Of a stretch of DNA of 39,080 nucleotides, positions 8,250-17,300 are shown one piece after another; the first letter of the stretch is position 1, and each line of letters begins with the position of its first letter. Position numbers and translations under genes: made by a program. The DNA is from CAZIOH01 sp964540815 (GTDB lineage Bacteria > Myxococcota_A > Polyangia > Fen-1088). Under the pieces are notes generated by a model that was not told where the DNA came from, searched no databases, and saw only the letters and a program-made list of their open reading frames with translations. The stretch covers positions 1-39,080 of the forward strand of contig CAZIOH010000063.1 of assembly GCA_964540815.1 (NCBI GenBank), given 5' to 3'.

Positions 8250-9947
8250 CTAGCGTCGGCTTCCGAGGGGGTCCGCCAGCTGGCGGGTCGCGGGCCGTGG
8301 GCCGACGCTCGGGCCGGTGCCAGGGGAGCGCGGGCGTGGGTCCGAGGATGCCTCTCGGAGCCGGTGCGGCTTGGCGACCACCGCGGTGGTCGGCGCCCGC
8401 TCCCCGACCAGCTCCGCGGCGGCCGCTGGCAACACCGTCGACCGCGCGTCGGAGCGCCGCGGACCCGAGTCGAGGGGAGTGGGATCGGAGGCCACGGCCG
8501 GCGACACCCCCGGAGCGGCCAGCGGCTTCGGCGCGGGCGCGGGCGTCGGGGTAGGCGCGGCCAGCGGCTTCGGGGTGGACGGGCTCGCCCCGCTGGTTCC
8601 CTCGACCAGCTCGGGCAAACGCGCGCCCGGGCTTCGCGCCGCCCTGGGGACCACGTTCAGCAGCGTGACGAGGAGGGCCACCGCGGAGCCGAACCCGAGG
8701 GCCATCCAGCCGAGGTGCCGGGTCCGAACGCGGGCGGCGCGAAAGGTCGAAGCGCCCGCCCGGGAGGAGGACGAGACGGTGCCCGCCGCCACGGGGATCA
8801 CGCCGAGGGGACCGGGCTCTGACTTCATCTCCATCGTGACCGCGGAGACGGGGCGCCTGGTGTCGGCCCCTGTCGCCGAGGCAGCGGACGGACCGGGGGC
8901 GGCCGATGGCACGGCGGGGAGCTCCGCGGGGCCGGTGTCTCGGCCCGCGGTCTTGTAGGGCCCCGTGTCGTCGAGGCCGAGCCGTCGCTCGCCCGCGATC
9001 CTCGCCGCGCGTACCGCCGAGTCGCGCGCCCAGCGCGGAGCCCACGGCCGGAGCCCCTCGGCCAGGATTCCGACGTTGCCGAAGCGCCGGTCCACATCCT
9101 TCTCGAGGCAGGCCAGGATGACCCGCGACAGCTGGTCCGGGACGTCGGCTCGCAGGGCGCTGGGGGCCACCGGGGCATCCACGAGGATCGAGGCGATCAC
9201 GTCGGCGACCGTCTCGCCCCCGAAGGGCTGCCGCCCGGTCACGAGCTCGTAGAGGATCACCCCGAGCGACCAGACGTCGCTGCGCCCATCGACGGTGCTC
9301 GGGGTTCGAATCTGCTCGGGCGACATGTAGAGGGGCGTCCCCACCAGGGAGCCGCTGACGCTGACGGCGGGATCGTCGCCGGCCCGGCGCACCACGCTCG
9401 CCTCCAGCATCTTGGACACGCCGAAGTCGAGCACCTTGACGAGGGGGTAGCCGTCCATGCGGCGCGAGAGGAAGAGGTTCTCGGGCTTGAGGTCGCGGTG
9501 AACGATCCCGAGCGCGTGCGCCTCGGCGATGGCCTCGCACGCGTGCAGGACGTACCCGACGCTGGTCGTGAGCGATCGCGGCGCCGCCGCCTTCAAGACC
9601 GCCCCGAGGTCCTCGCCCTCGAGGTGCTCCATCACGATGAAGTGCCGACCGAGCTCGTCGCTGCCGACGTCCACCACCCGCGCGGTGTGCTCGCTGCGCA
9701 GGGCCGCGGCGGCCCGCGCCTCGCGGAAGAACCGGCCGATGGCATCGGGTTGCAGATCCTTCGGCACCGAGAGCAGCTTGATGGCCACGGTCTGGCCGAG
9801 CTGCTCGTGGAGGGCGGCCACCACCACGCCCATGGCACCGGTGCCGAGCACCCGCTCCACCAGGTACTTCCCGGCGAAACGCTGGCCGGGGGCCATGCGG
9901 AACGGCAGACCGCTCCCCCCAACTTCCGTCTCCACCTCCGGTTCCAT
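8250..9947 (-). CDS. Transmembrane Hanks-type serine/threonine protein kinase
   Basis: About 565 residues. The ATG at 9947 is chosen because GAGAGG lies 5 bases upstream and overlaps the GTG at 9953. The kinase domain covers about residues 28-300: glycine loop GTGAMG (35-40), AIK with Lys57, alpha-C Glu76, catalytic HRDLKPEN with Asp152, DFG at 174-176, GTPLYMSPEQ activation/P+1 segment and SDVWSLGVILYEL. All catalytic residues are present, so it should be active. A juxtamembrane region rich in Ala/Pro leads to one membrane span at about 410-431, followed by a Pro/Ala-rich region of about 130 residues without a recognisable sensor domain (no PASTA repeats). This is the common myxobacterial layout. 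Its substrates cannot be inferred. It is convergent with the GH44 gene and codirectional with the esterase gene, with a gap of about 185 bases. Confidence 0.93.
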   Translation of the reverse strand: MEPEVETEVGGSGLPFRMAPGQRFAGKYLVERVLGTGAMGVVVAALHEQLGQTVAIKLLSVPKDLQPDAIGRFFREARAAAALRSEHTARVVDVGSDELGRHFIVMEHLEGEDLGAVLKAAAPRSLTTSVGYVLHACEAIAEAHALGIVHRDLKPENLFLSRRMDGYPLVKVLDFGVSKMLEASVVRRAGDDPAVSVSGSLVGTPLYMSPEQIRTPSTVDGRSDVWSLGVILYELVTGRQPFGGETVADVIASILVDAPVAPSALRADVPDQLSRVILACLEKDVDRRFGNVGILAEGLRPWAPRWARDSAVRAARIAGERRLGLDDTGPYKTAGRDTGPAELPAVPSAAPGPSAASATGADTRRPVSAVTMEMKSEPGPLGVIPVAAGTVSSSSRAGASTFRAARVRTRHLGWMALGFGSAVALLVTLLNVVPRAARSPGARLPELVEGTSGASPSTPKPLAAPTPTPAPAPKPLAAPGVSPAVASDPTPLDSGPRRSDARSTVLPAAAAELVGERAPTTAVVAKPHRLREASSDPRPRSPGTGPSVGPRPATRQLADPLGSRR

Positions 9948-10132
9948 GGGCACCTCTCAGACTATCGCCCAAAGGATGGACCGTCCAGGTGCACCGGCCC
10001 AGTTGCCGCCCGATGACGAGTCAGGAGAGGTTTTCGGAATTTCCCACCCAAGCCCCCGTCCCCGTCCCCGCCGCCGTCCTCGTCGCTCGCCTCTCGAGAC
10101 GACGACGGCGACGAGGATCTGGCCCACCTGCC

Positions 10133-11635
10133 TTACGGGACGGTGCCAGCGCGCAGGTACTTCGCGAGCGGCAAGTTCTGCTTCTTGATCTCGCCCGCGA
10201 CCAGGGCGGCGATCTTCTCGCCGCCGGCCAGGTTGGTGTGCGTCGCATCGCTCATGTTGGCGTGATACTTGAGGGCCTCGGTCTTGGAGCCGAGCGAGTT
10301 GTACCAGGCGACCGAGAGGGCGGTCAGGTCGATGTACGCCGCACCCTTGGCCATGGCCGCCGCCTGGGCCGCCGCGGCGTGCAGGCTCGACTGATCGCCT
10401 TCCATGGTGCCGGTGAACTGCACGCGGGCCGGCGGAGAGACGATGATCGGGGTGACCCCGGCCGCGATGGCGTCGGCGGCGTACTTCTCGAGGTTCGCCT
10501 GGACGGCGCTGTCGGCCACGCCCTTGTCGTTGTGGCCGAACTGGATCATGGCGTAGTCGCCCTTGGTCCAGTGCTGCTTGATCTGTCCCCAGAACCCGCC
10601 ATAGAAGCTGCTCGAGCTCGCGCCGCTGTTGCCGTAGTTCGCGATGCCGATCGGCGCATCGAAGAACTCGGGCAGCATCTGGCCCCAGCCACCGAAGACG
10701 TTGCCGGTCTGGTCGCACTCGGTCGAGTCGCTGGCCATGTAGACCATGATCTTGTCGGCGCCAGCTGCCGCCAGGGCATAGCCGATGCCCGCCACCTGGG
10801 GCGAGCCCATCGCGTTGCCCGAGAAGAAGAGATCGAGCCCAGGGTAGCCGCCAGGGCCACCGGCGTGGTTCGGCTGTCCCTCCATGGCGCGGACGTTGAC
10901 CACGAAGGCAAAGTCCTTCATCTCGCCAGGGCCGGTCATGACCGGCATGAGCAAGCCACGGCTCGATTCGGCGGCCACCGAGGTCACGCCCGCCATCGCG
11001 CCGCCGAGGCGAACGGAGACCAGGTAGTCGCCGGCCTTGGCCGTGCCGTCAGCCGTCGGAGTCTGGGCGTTGTTGTAGGTGTTGCCGCCGAAGAGGCACT
11101 GCAGGCAGACGGGGCCGGGGCCGCCACCCGGGCAGAGCCCGGCAGTGGTCGGCATGGCCGACATACAGCTCATGACGTTCATCGCGGTCGGCTGGGGATA
11201 GCTCGCGGGGATCGTCCCCCCCGCGGGCATCAGGTTGGTTCCGCCGCCCGGGGTCACGGCTGCACCTCCCGCGCCGGGCGTGCCGCCGCCCTTGCCGGCC
11301 GTGGCGGTTGCGCCGCCGCTGCCATCGGTCGGGGAACCCGTCTTCCCTCCCGTCGAGTCGGGGGGGACGGTGGCCGTGTCACCGCCCGACGATGCGGAGG
11401 CGGGCGTACCGCCCGAGCCAGAGGTGATTCCACCTCCGGTGAAACCACCCGAGCTCGGGAAGGTCGAGGATCCGCCGGTTCCCGATGTGGAGCTGGTGGC
11501 TCCTCCGGTGCCCAGCGGCGAGGGCTGGGTTCCCCCCGTGCCTGGTGACGACCCTGATTCGCTGCTGCCCGAGCAGGCCATCAGACCCACCAGCGTGCAT
11601 AGAGGGAACAGAGAGCGGCGCTGCATGATGACCAT
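10133..11635 (-). CDS. CE12-like SGNH-hydrolase lipoprotein (rhamnogalacturonan acetylesterase type)
   Basis: About 500 residues. The ATG at 11635 has GAGGAA 5 bases upstream. Signal peptide LFPLCTLVGLMAC gives a lipoprotein; a Gly/Ser/Thr linker of about 120 residues follows. A beta-rich carbohydrate-binding-like segment (GDYLVSVRLGGA ... FAFVVNVRAMEG) precedes the catalytic domain from about residue 295. SGNH blocks are YMASDSTECD (Asp303, Ser304 the expected nucleophile), GNSGASSSSF, MIQFGHND with the block-III Asn, and DATHTN with Asp463 and His466 completing the triad. In the family block I reads GDST; here it is SDST, so the block-I Gly is replaced by Ser. CE12 enzymes remove acetyl groups from pectin or xylan. 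The context with GH44 supports a polysaccharide role, but substrate is inference. Confidence 0.85.
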   Translation of the reverse strand: MVIMQRRSLFPLCTLVGLMACSGSSESGSSPGTGGTQPSPLGTGGATSSTSGTGGSSTFPSSGGFTGGGITSGSGGTPASASSGGDTATVPPDSTGGKTGSPTDGSGGATATAGKGGGTPGAGGAAVTPGGGTNLMPAGGTIPASYPQPTAMNVMSCMSAMPTTAGLCPGGGPGPVCLQCLFGGNTYNNAQTPTADGTAKAGDYLVSVRLGGAMAGVTSVAAESSRGLLMPVMTGPGEMKDFAFVVNVRAMEGQPNHAGGPGGYPGLDLFFSGNAMGSPQVAGIGYALAAAGADKIMVYMASDSTECDQTGNVFGGWGQMLPEFFDAPIGIANYGNSGASSSSFYGGFWGQIKQHWTKGDYAMIQFGHNDKGVADSAVQANLEKYAADAIAAGVTPIIVSPPARVQFTGTMEGDQSSLHAAAAQAAAMAKGAAYIDLTALSVAWYNSLGSKTEALKYHANMSDATHTNLAGGEKIAALVAGEIKKQNLPLAKYLRAGTVP

Positions 11636-11879
11636 GATCGTTCCTCACTTCCTGGGGCCTGAGTGTGGATTGTCCCCCATCTTCAACGGGGCGGGGCAAA
11701 TGAAGCCTTCTTTGTATCACCTCAATCTCCGGCTGAGACGCCGCAAACGGACCGGCGCCACCCTGGTAAGACCAGGCACACCCCGTCGTCCGTCCGCGCC
11801 AGACGCGTATGTGCGGTATCTCACTGTCGACACGGCCCTGCCCAGCCGTGCCCCAACCGTGCCATTGAAAAGGAGTCAG

Positions 11880-11918
11880 ATGTTGCAAGGCATGTCCAGA
11901 TCCCGATGTGGAAGGTGA
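11880..11918 (+). CDS. Possible 12-codon leader ORF overlapping the start of the YgjV-like gene
   Basis: AAAAGGAG precedes an ATG at 11880 whose frame encodes MLQGMSRSRCGR and stops at 11918, 13 bases inside the YgjV-like gene. The YgjV-like ATG itself (11906) has no ribosome site of its own. Translational coupling would explain this arrangement. It is a sequence-only suggestion. Confidence 0.25.
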   Translation: MLQGMSRSRCGR

Positions 11919-12481
11919 TCCTCGCGCCGGCCCAGCTGGTCGGCTACCTCGCGTTCGCGCTCGGGGTGTTCTCGTTCGCCCAGCGCGACGATCGGCGCCT
12001 CAAGGGTGCGGTGGCGCTGCAGGCGCTCGGCTACGCGCTGCATTTCGCGCTGCTCGGGCGACCGACCGCCGCCGTCGCGTCGAGCATCACCGCGGCGCGC
12101 TCCCTGCTGTCGTTGCGGACGCGGTCGCGGTGGGTGCTGGCTGCGATCCTGGCGGCGAACCTGCTCCTCGGGGTCACGGCGGCTCGCGGGGTCGCGGGGT
12201 GGCTCCCAGTCGTGGCTTCGTGCGTGGGCAGCCTGGCGTTCTTCCTGCTCTCCGGGATCCCGATGCGGCTCACGATGCTCGGCGGGACGACGCTGTGGTT
12301 GTGCACCGCGATCCTGGCGGGCTCGATCGGCAGCACCGCGCTCGAGCTGACCATCGCGCTCGTGAACGGCACCACCATCCTGCGACTGTGGCGCGCCCGC
12401 CGCCACCATCATCACCTCGGCGCGCCACCACCGCCGGTGGTCGCCGCGGTCGCGGATGGGGGCGATTCGTCGCTCACCTGA
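11906..12481 (+). CDS. YgjV-like inner-membrane protein
   Basis: About 191 residues with five to six hydrophobic segments: APAQLVGYLAFALGVFSFAQ, a LQALGYALHFALLG segment, a central WVLAAILAANLLLGVTAA, SCVGSLAFFLLSGIPMRL and the C-terminal TLWLCTAILAGSIGSTALEL. The pattern of short helices with SITAARSLLSLRT between helices 2 and 3 resembles the YgjV family (Imp-YgjV), whose function is unknown. The C-terminal tail carries a His cluster (RRHHHH) and is probably cytoplasmic. The start is set by homology, because the only good ribosome site belongs to a short upstream ORF. Its 3' end overlaps the convergent membrane-protein gene by 8 bases. Confidence 0.75.
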   Translation: MWKVILAPAQLVGYLAFALGVFSFAQRDDRRLKGAVALQALGYALHFALLGRPTAAVASSITAARSLLSLRTRSRWVLAAILAANLLLGVTAARGVAGWLPVVASCVGSLAFFLLSGIPMRLTMLGGTTLWLCTAILAGSIGSTALELTIALVNGTTILRLWRARRHHHHLGAPPPPVVAAVADGGDSSLT

Positions 12482-13556
12482 TGGTGCGAGCGAGGGGCGC
12501 CCGCGCCGGATGAGGCAGCAGGCGATCACCGAGCGCGATCGCCACCGCCGCCGCCAGCACCGCGCAAGAAACGGCCAACGTGCGCGCGTCCGGCGCCAGC
12601 AGCGGCTGCCCGCGCAGCGCCTGCCACAGGGTCACCGAGGTGAGGCCGATCCAGGCGAACCCGAGGGCGACGATGGGCCGGGCAGGGGCGGGGGCTGCGG
12701 CGCGCCCGAGGCTTTGGTTCGCCCGGCGACGAGCGCGTCGCTCGAGCAGGAGCGCCGCGAGGGGCAACACCTGGAGCGCGTGCAGGCCGACGAAGTGGGG
12801 CACGCGCAGATCCCCGCCCTCGGTGCTCCAGCGGGTGAACGGAAGCCCGGGGCCGCCGTCGGGGACACCCACCGCGTGCGCCCCGATCCGGGGCGTGGGC
12901 CGCCGCGCGCGGAGCGACTCGATCTGGGCGGCGGTGGGCCGCGGCATGATGGCTCCGACCGCGCCGCCAAAGAGCGTCCCCGCGAGGCCGAGGCGAATGG
13001 CCCAGGTGCGCGCGGGGGTCGAGAACCGCATCCGGAACGCGCAGACCGCGATGAACAGCTCCGCCAGCCACAGGAGGGCGATGGCGGCGCCCATGGTTGC
13101 GAAGACCGCGACGTCGAACCGGGTGGCCTGGTTGAAGTGGCTCGGGACGCCGCGCGCAGCCTGCAGGGTGATGGCCGCCAGCTCCAGCGCCGCGAGGGCG
13201 GCGATCAGCCCGCCGGCCCGATCGAGCCAGCGCCAGCGGCGCAGATCGAGCCGCTGGCGCATCTGGCCGAGGATCCAGGCGAGGGCTGGCGCCGTCACGG
13301 CGATGGACGCCGCGAACTTGGCGGGCTTCATCCAGGCGGGAGCGCCCGAGATCTGGTGGAGGCTGGCATGGCCCGCGCCGGCCTGCGCGGCCTGGATGGC
13401 CAGCGAGACCGCGAGGAGCCCGAGCGCACCCGCGATCAACCACGCGAGCGCGGGGTGGCTGGACCGCAGGGCCCGCGCGCGCGGGCCGAGGCGGGAGCGT
13501 CCGGTATCGACCGAGCGTGAGCCGAGCGAGGAGACCGAAGCGGCGAGGCGATCCAT
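12474..13556 (-). CDS. Polytopic membrane protein of unknown function, probable TetR target
   Basis: About 360 residues. The ATG at 13556 has AGGAG 6 bases upstream, so the longer upstream reading is discarded. Hydrophobic segments predict about seven to eight membrane helices, for example LAWLIAGALGLLAVSLAI, FAASIAVTAPALAWILG, AALAALELAAITLQA and VFATMGAAIALLWLAELFIAV. Polar conserved-looking stretches are SHFNQATRFD after helix 3 and GPGLPFTRWSTEGGDLRVPHFVGLHALQ before a late helix, the latter with two His and an Asp that could bind a ligand or metal. I do not recognise a named family. It is divergent from the TetR gene, with two palindromes between them, so repression by that regulator is likely. 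Confidence 0.8.
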   Translation of the reverse strand: MDRLAASVSSLGSRSVDTGRSRLGPRARALRSSHPALAWLIAGALGLLAVSLAIQAAQAGAGHASLHQISGAPAWMKPAKFAASIAVTAPALAWILGQMRQRLDLRRWRWLDRAGGLIAALAALELAAITLQAARGVPSHFNQATRFDVAVFATMGAAIALLWLAELFIAVCAFRMRFSTPARTWAIRLGLAGTLFGGAVGAIMPRPTAAQIESLRARRPTPRIGAHAVGVPDGGPGLPFTRWSTEGGDLRVPHFVGLHALQVLPLAALLLERRARRRANQSLGRAAAPAPARPIVALGFAWIGLTSVTLWQALRGQPLLAPDARTLAVSCAVLAAAVAIALGDRLLPHPARAPLARTIR

Positions 13557-13646
13557 GACGTGCTCCTGGGTGCGAGATCGTGAAGATGAGGCGGGCCCGA
13601 GCGGCCACCCGCTCTGGCTCCGGAATGATGACACTGTAAACATTAG

Positions 13647-13661
13647 GTTGACGCCGTCAAC
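13647..13661. promoter_or_regulatory. TetR operator candidate 1 (perfect palindrome)
   Basis: GTTGACG-C-CGTCAAC is a 15-bp perfect palindrome in the divergent region between the membrane-protein gene and the TetR gene. It contains a TTGACG that could double as a -35 box. Its centre is 23 bp from that of the second site. Confidence 0.7.
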
Positions 13662-13669
13662 ATTTATTT

Positions 13670-13684
13670 GTTGTCACCGTCAAC
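13670..13684. promoter_or_regulatory. TetR operator candidate 2 (imperfect copy)
   Basis: GTTGTCA-C-CGTCAAC repeats the first site with the right half identical and two changes in the left half. It lies 17 bases before the TetR start codon, so binding would block the regulator's own expression. Confidence 0.65.
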
Positions 13685-13700
13685 ATGCTAGGCTGGTCGC

Positions 13701-14345
13701 ATGAGCATCCGGGTGAACCGCAAGCCGGGCGACGTGTACCAGCACGGAGATCTGCGGCGCGCGCTGGTCAAGGCTGGGCTCAAGCTGCTGTCGGAGAGCG
13801 GGGAGGCGGGGCTCAGCCTGCGCGCGGCGGCCGAGCTGGCCGGGGTCAGCCACGCCGCGCCCTATCGCCATTTTCGCGACAAGCACGCCCTGGTCGCCGC
13901 CATCGCGGAGGAGGGCTTCCGGCTGCTGACGCAGCACATGCGAGAGGCGGCCGCTGCCTGCGCGCCCGGGGACCCGCTCGGACGCCTGCGGGCGCTCGCG
14001 CACGGCTACGTGTCCTTCGCCGTGCGCCACCCGGCCTACTTTCGGACCATCTTCGGCGGGGCGGTCTGCCCCGAGGGGGAGACCCCGCCCGCCGGGCTCC
14101 GGGAGGCCGGGGCCGAGGCCTATCGCGTCCTTCGTGACACCGTCGCCGAGGGGATCGCGGCGGGCGCGCTGCGCCCCGGCGACGCCGACCAGCTGTCCCT
14201 CGCGGCCTGGTCCCTGGTGCACGGGCTCGGCATGCTGATCGTCGAGGGGCAGCTCCCCGACACCCGTTCGCACCCCGCGCGCGTGAAGGCCGTCACCGAC
14301 GGGATGGTGACGCTGCTCGAGGTGGGGCTGCGCAGGGTCCGCTAG
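13701..14345 (+). CDS. TetR/AcrR-family transcriptional regulator with WHG-type C-terminal domain
   Basis: About 214 residues. N-terminal helix-turn-helix: LRRALVKAGLKLLSESGEAGLSLRAAAELAGVS in outline, then the recognition helix HAAPYRHFRDKHALVAAIAEEGF. The ligand domain has the LAHGYVSFAVRHPAYFRTIFGG segment and a late AAWSLVHGLGMLIVEGQL, which match the TetR_C_33 (WHG) group. It is divergent from an unknown membrane protein, with two operator-like palindromes in the 144-base gap, and converges on the RND efflux operon. Autorepression and control of the membrane protein are the direct inference. Control of the RND pump is possible but would need a site upstream of 18735, which I do not see. 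Confidence 0.9.
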   Translation: MSIRVNRKPGDVYQHGDLRRALVKAGLKLLSESGEAGLSLRAAAELAGVSHAAPYRHFRDKHALVAAIAEEGFRLLTQHMREAAAACAPGDPLGRLRALAHGYVSFAVRHPAYFRTIFGGAVCPEGETPPAGLREAGAEAYRVLRDTVAEGIAAGALRPGDADQLSLAAWSLVHGLGMLIVEGQLPDTRSHPARVKAVTDGMVTLLEVGLRRVR

Positions 14346-14364
14346 AGCACCTGCTCGGTGCTAG
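14342..14364. terminator. Stem-loop between convergent tetR-like and RND genes
   Basis: GCACC-tgctc-GGTGC with flanking CTAG/CTAG pairing (one bulged base) starts in the TetR stop codon. No T-tract follows on either strand, so termination is uncertain. Confidence 0.4.
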
Positions 14365-14383
14365 GACGCAACCTGAGCGGGGG

Positions 14384-17300
14384 TCAGGCGCGGACCCGGC
14401 CGGGAATCGCCGGCGCGCGGGCCGGCGGAGCCGAGGAGGAGGACGGGGGCGAGGAGGATGCGACCTGGCCCTTGGCGGCCCGGTGGTCGCGCGCGAAGAG
14501 GACGTAGATGGCCGGGACGAAGAAGAGCGTGAAGGCCGTGCCCATTGCCATCCCCGCCACCAGCACGAGGCCGATGCTGTTGCGGGCGGCCGCGCCCGGG
14601 CCCCGGACCAGGGTCAGCGGGAAGTGGCCGCAGATGGTGGCGACGCTGGTCATCAGGATCGGTCGCAGCCGGGTGATGGCGGCCTCGCGCACCGCCTCGA
14701 GCTTGGTGTGTCCCTTCTCCTGGAGGGAGTTGGCGAACTGGACGATCAGGATGCCGTTCTTCGAGACCAGACCCACCAGGGTCACGAGGCCCACCTGCGA
14801 GTAGACGTTGATGGTGGTGGTCCAGCCGTCCGTCCAGTAGGGCATGTTGGGGTTCGGCATCTTGAGGAACGCCAGCGCCAGCGCCCCGAACATCCCGAGC
14901 GGGACCGAGCCGGCCAGGATCACGAAGGGATCCCGGAAGCTGTTGAACTGGGCCGAGAGCACCAGGAAGATCAGCACCACCGCCAGCAGGAAGGCCGGCA
15001 GGAACTTGTTGGCCTCGGTGCGCAGCTGGCGCGACTCGCCGGTGTAGTCGATCGAGTACCCCTGGGGCAGGATCTTGGCCGCCTCGCCCTCGAGGAACGA
15101 CAGCGCCTGGTCGAGCGGGCGGATCGCCACCCCGTTCAGCTTCACCGCGTTGAGCTGCTGGAAGCGGTTCAGCGAGCGCGGCGTGACGGAGTTGTGGATG
15201 GTGGCGATGGAGTCGAGGGCGATGAGCTGACCGTTCGGGCCGCTCACGTACACGTCGTTGAGCTGGCTCGGGTTCAGCCGCTCCGAGCGCGCGAGCTGCG
15301 GGATCACCTTGTAGCTGCGGCCCGCCACGCTGAAGCGGTTGACGAAGTTCCCACCCACGGCGGCCGAGAGATCCTGGGCCACCGACTGCAGGTTGAGGCC
15401 GAGCTCGGCGACCTTGTCCCGATCGATCTCGATCTCGGACTCGGGCTGATCGACCTTGACGTCGATCAGCGGCGGGAAGGCGAACATGCCGCTCGCGGCC
15501 GCCTTCTGCTGCAGGGTGGTCGCGAAGCCCAGGATCTCGTTGGTCTCGGCGGTGGACGAGAGGATGAACTCCACCGGGAAGTTGCCGCCCCCCGGCAACG
15601 CCGGCGGCAGGATCGGGAAGGTCTGGATCCCCGGGATGACCCCCACCCGCTGCTGGACCTCCGGGATGATCTTGAACGCCGACCGCTTGCGGTCCTCCCA
15701 GGGCTTGAGCACCAGACCCCAGAAGCCGTTGTTCGGGAAGGTGATCTGGAAGGTGAAGTCCGCCTCGGGCATCTGCATCAGCGTGCGGTTGACCTCGCGG
15801 GTGTAGTAGGTCACCTGATCGAGGGTGGAGTTCGAGGGCGTGTTGACCACCCCGAAGACCACCCCTTGGTCCTCGGCCGGCGCCAGCTCCTTGGGGGCCT
15901 GCGCGAACATCAGGAATGCCAGCAGGCTGATGACGATCCAGACGGCGTAGACCGCGCCGCGCGCCGACAGCACCCAGTCGAGCCTGCGCGCGTAGTTGTC
16001 ACGGAGGCGATCGAAGGCGTGGTTGACCACCCGCGCGAAGCCGCGCTCCTCGTGGCCCGCCTGCAGCAGCGCCGAGGACATCACCGGCGACAAGGTCAAG
16101 GCCACGATGCCGGAGATGGTGACGGCACCCGCCAGGGTCAGGGCGAACTCGCGGAACAGGGAGCCGGTGAGCCCACCCTGGAAGGCGATCGGGGTGTAGA
16201 CCGCGGCCAGGGTGATGGTCATGGCGACGATCGGCCCCACCAGCTCCCGAGCGCCCGCCAGGGCCGCCTCGAGCGGGGTCATCCCCTCCTGCAGGTGGCG
16301 CTCGACGTTCTCGACCACCACGATGGCGTCGTCCACCACCAGCCCCACCGACAGCACGATCGCCAGCAGCGTCAGCAGGTTGACCGTGAACCCGAAGAGC
16401 TGCATCAGGGCCACGGCCCCCACCAGCGACACCGGGATGGCCACCACCGGCACCAGCACCGAGCGCAGGGATCCGAGGAACAAGAAGATCACCACCACCA
16501 CGATGAGCAGGGTCTCGCCGAGGGTGTGCTCGACCTCGGTGATGGCGCTCTTGATGTAGTTGGTCCCGTCGAAGGCCACCACCGCCTGGATCTGCTCGGG
16601 GATCTCCTTGCGCAAGGTCTCCATCTCGGTGCGGACCCGGGCGATCACGTCGAGCGAGTTGGCGTTGGGCAGCGCCCACATGCCGATGAAGACCGCGGTC
16701 TGCCCGCTGAAGTTGACCGAGGTGTCGTAGTCCTCGGCGCCGAGCACCACCTCCGCGAGATCGCCGAGGCGCACCACCGAGCCGTTCTTCTGGCGCACCA
16801 CCAGCTGCTTGAACTCGCGCACCGAGCTGAGATCGGTGTTGGCGGTCAGGTTCACCTGCACGAGCGAGCCCTTGGTCTGCCCCACCGCGGCCAGGTAGTT
16901 GTTGGAGGCCAGCGCCTGCCGCACCTGGCTCGGGCTCACCCCGTAGGCGGCCATCCGGTCGGCCTTGAGCCAGATGCGCATCGCGAAGGTGCGCGCGCCC
17001 AGGATGTCCGCGCGCTGGACCCCTTCGATGGCGGACAGGCGCGGCTGCACCACCCGCACGAGGTAGTCGGTGATCTCGTTCTGCTTGAGGAACTGCGAGG
17101 AGAAGCTGAGGTAGGCCGAGGCGAACTGGCTGTCGGCGGATTCGATGTTGATGATCGGCAGCTCCGCCTCGGGCGGGAGATCGCCGCGGACCTGATTGAC
17201 CTTGGCGCTGATCTCGGAGAGCGCCCGGTTCGCGTCGTAGTTGAGACGCAGGCGCGCCCGGATGGTGGACAGGCTCTGCTTGCTCTCGGACTCGATGTAG

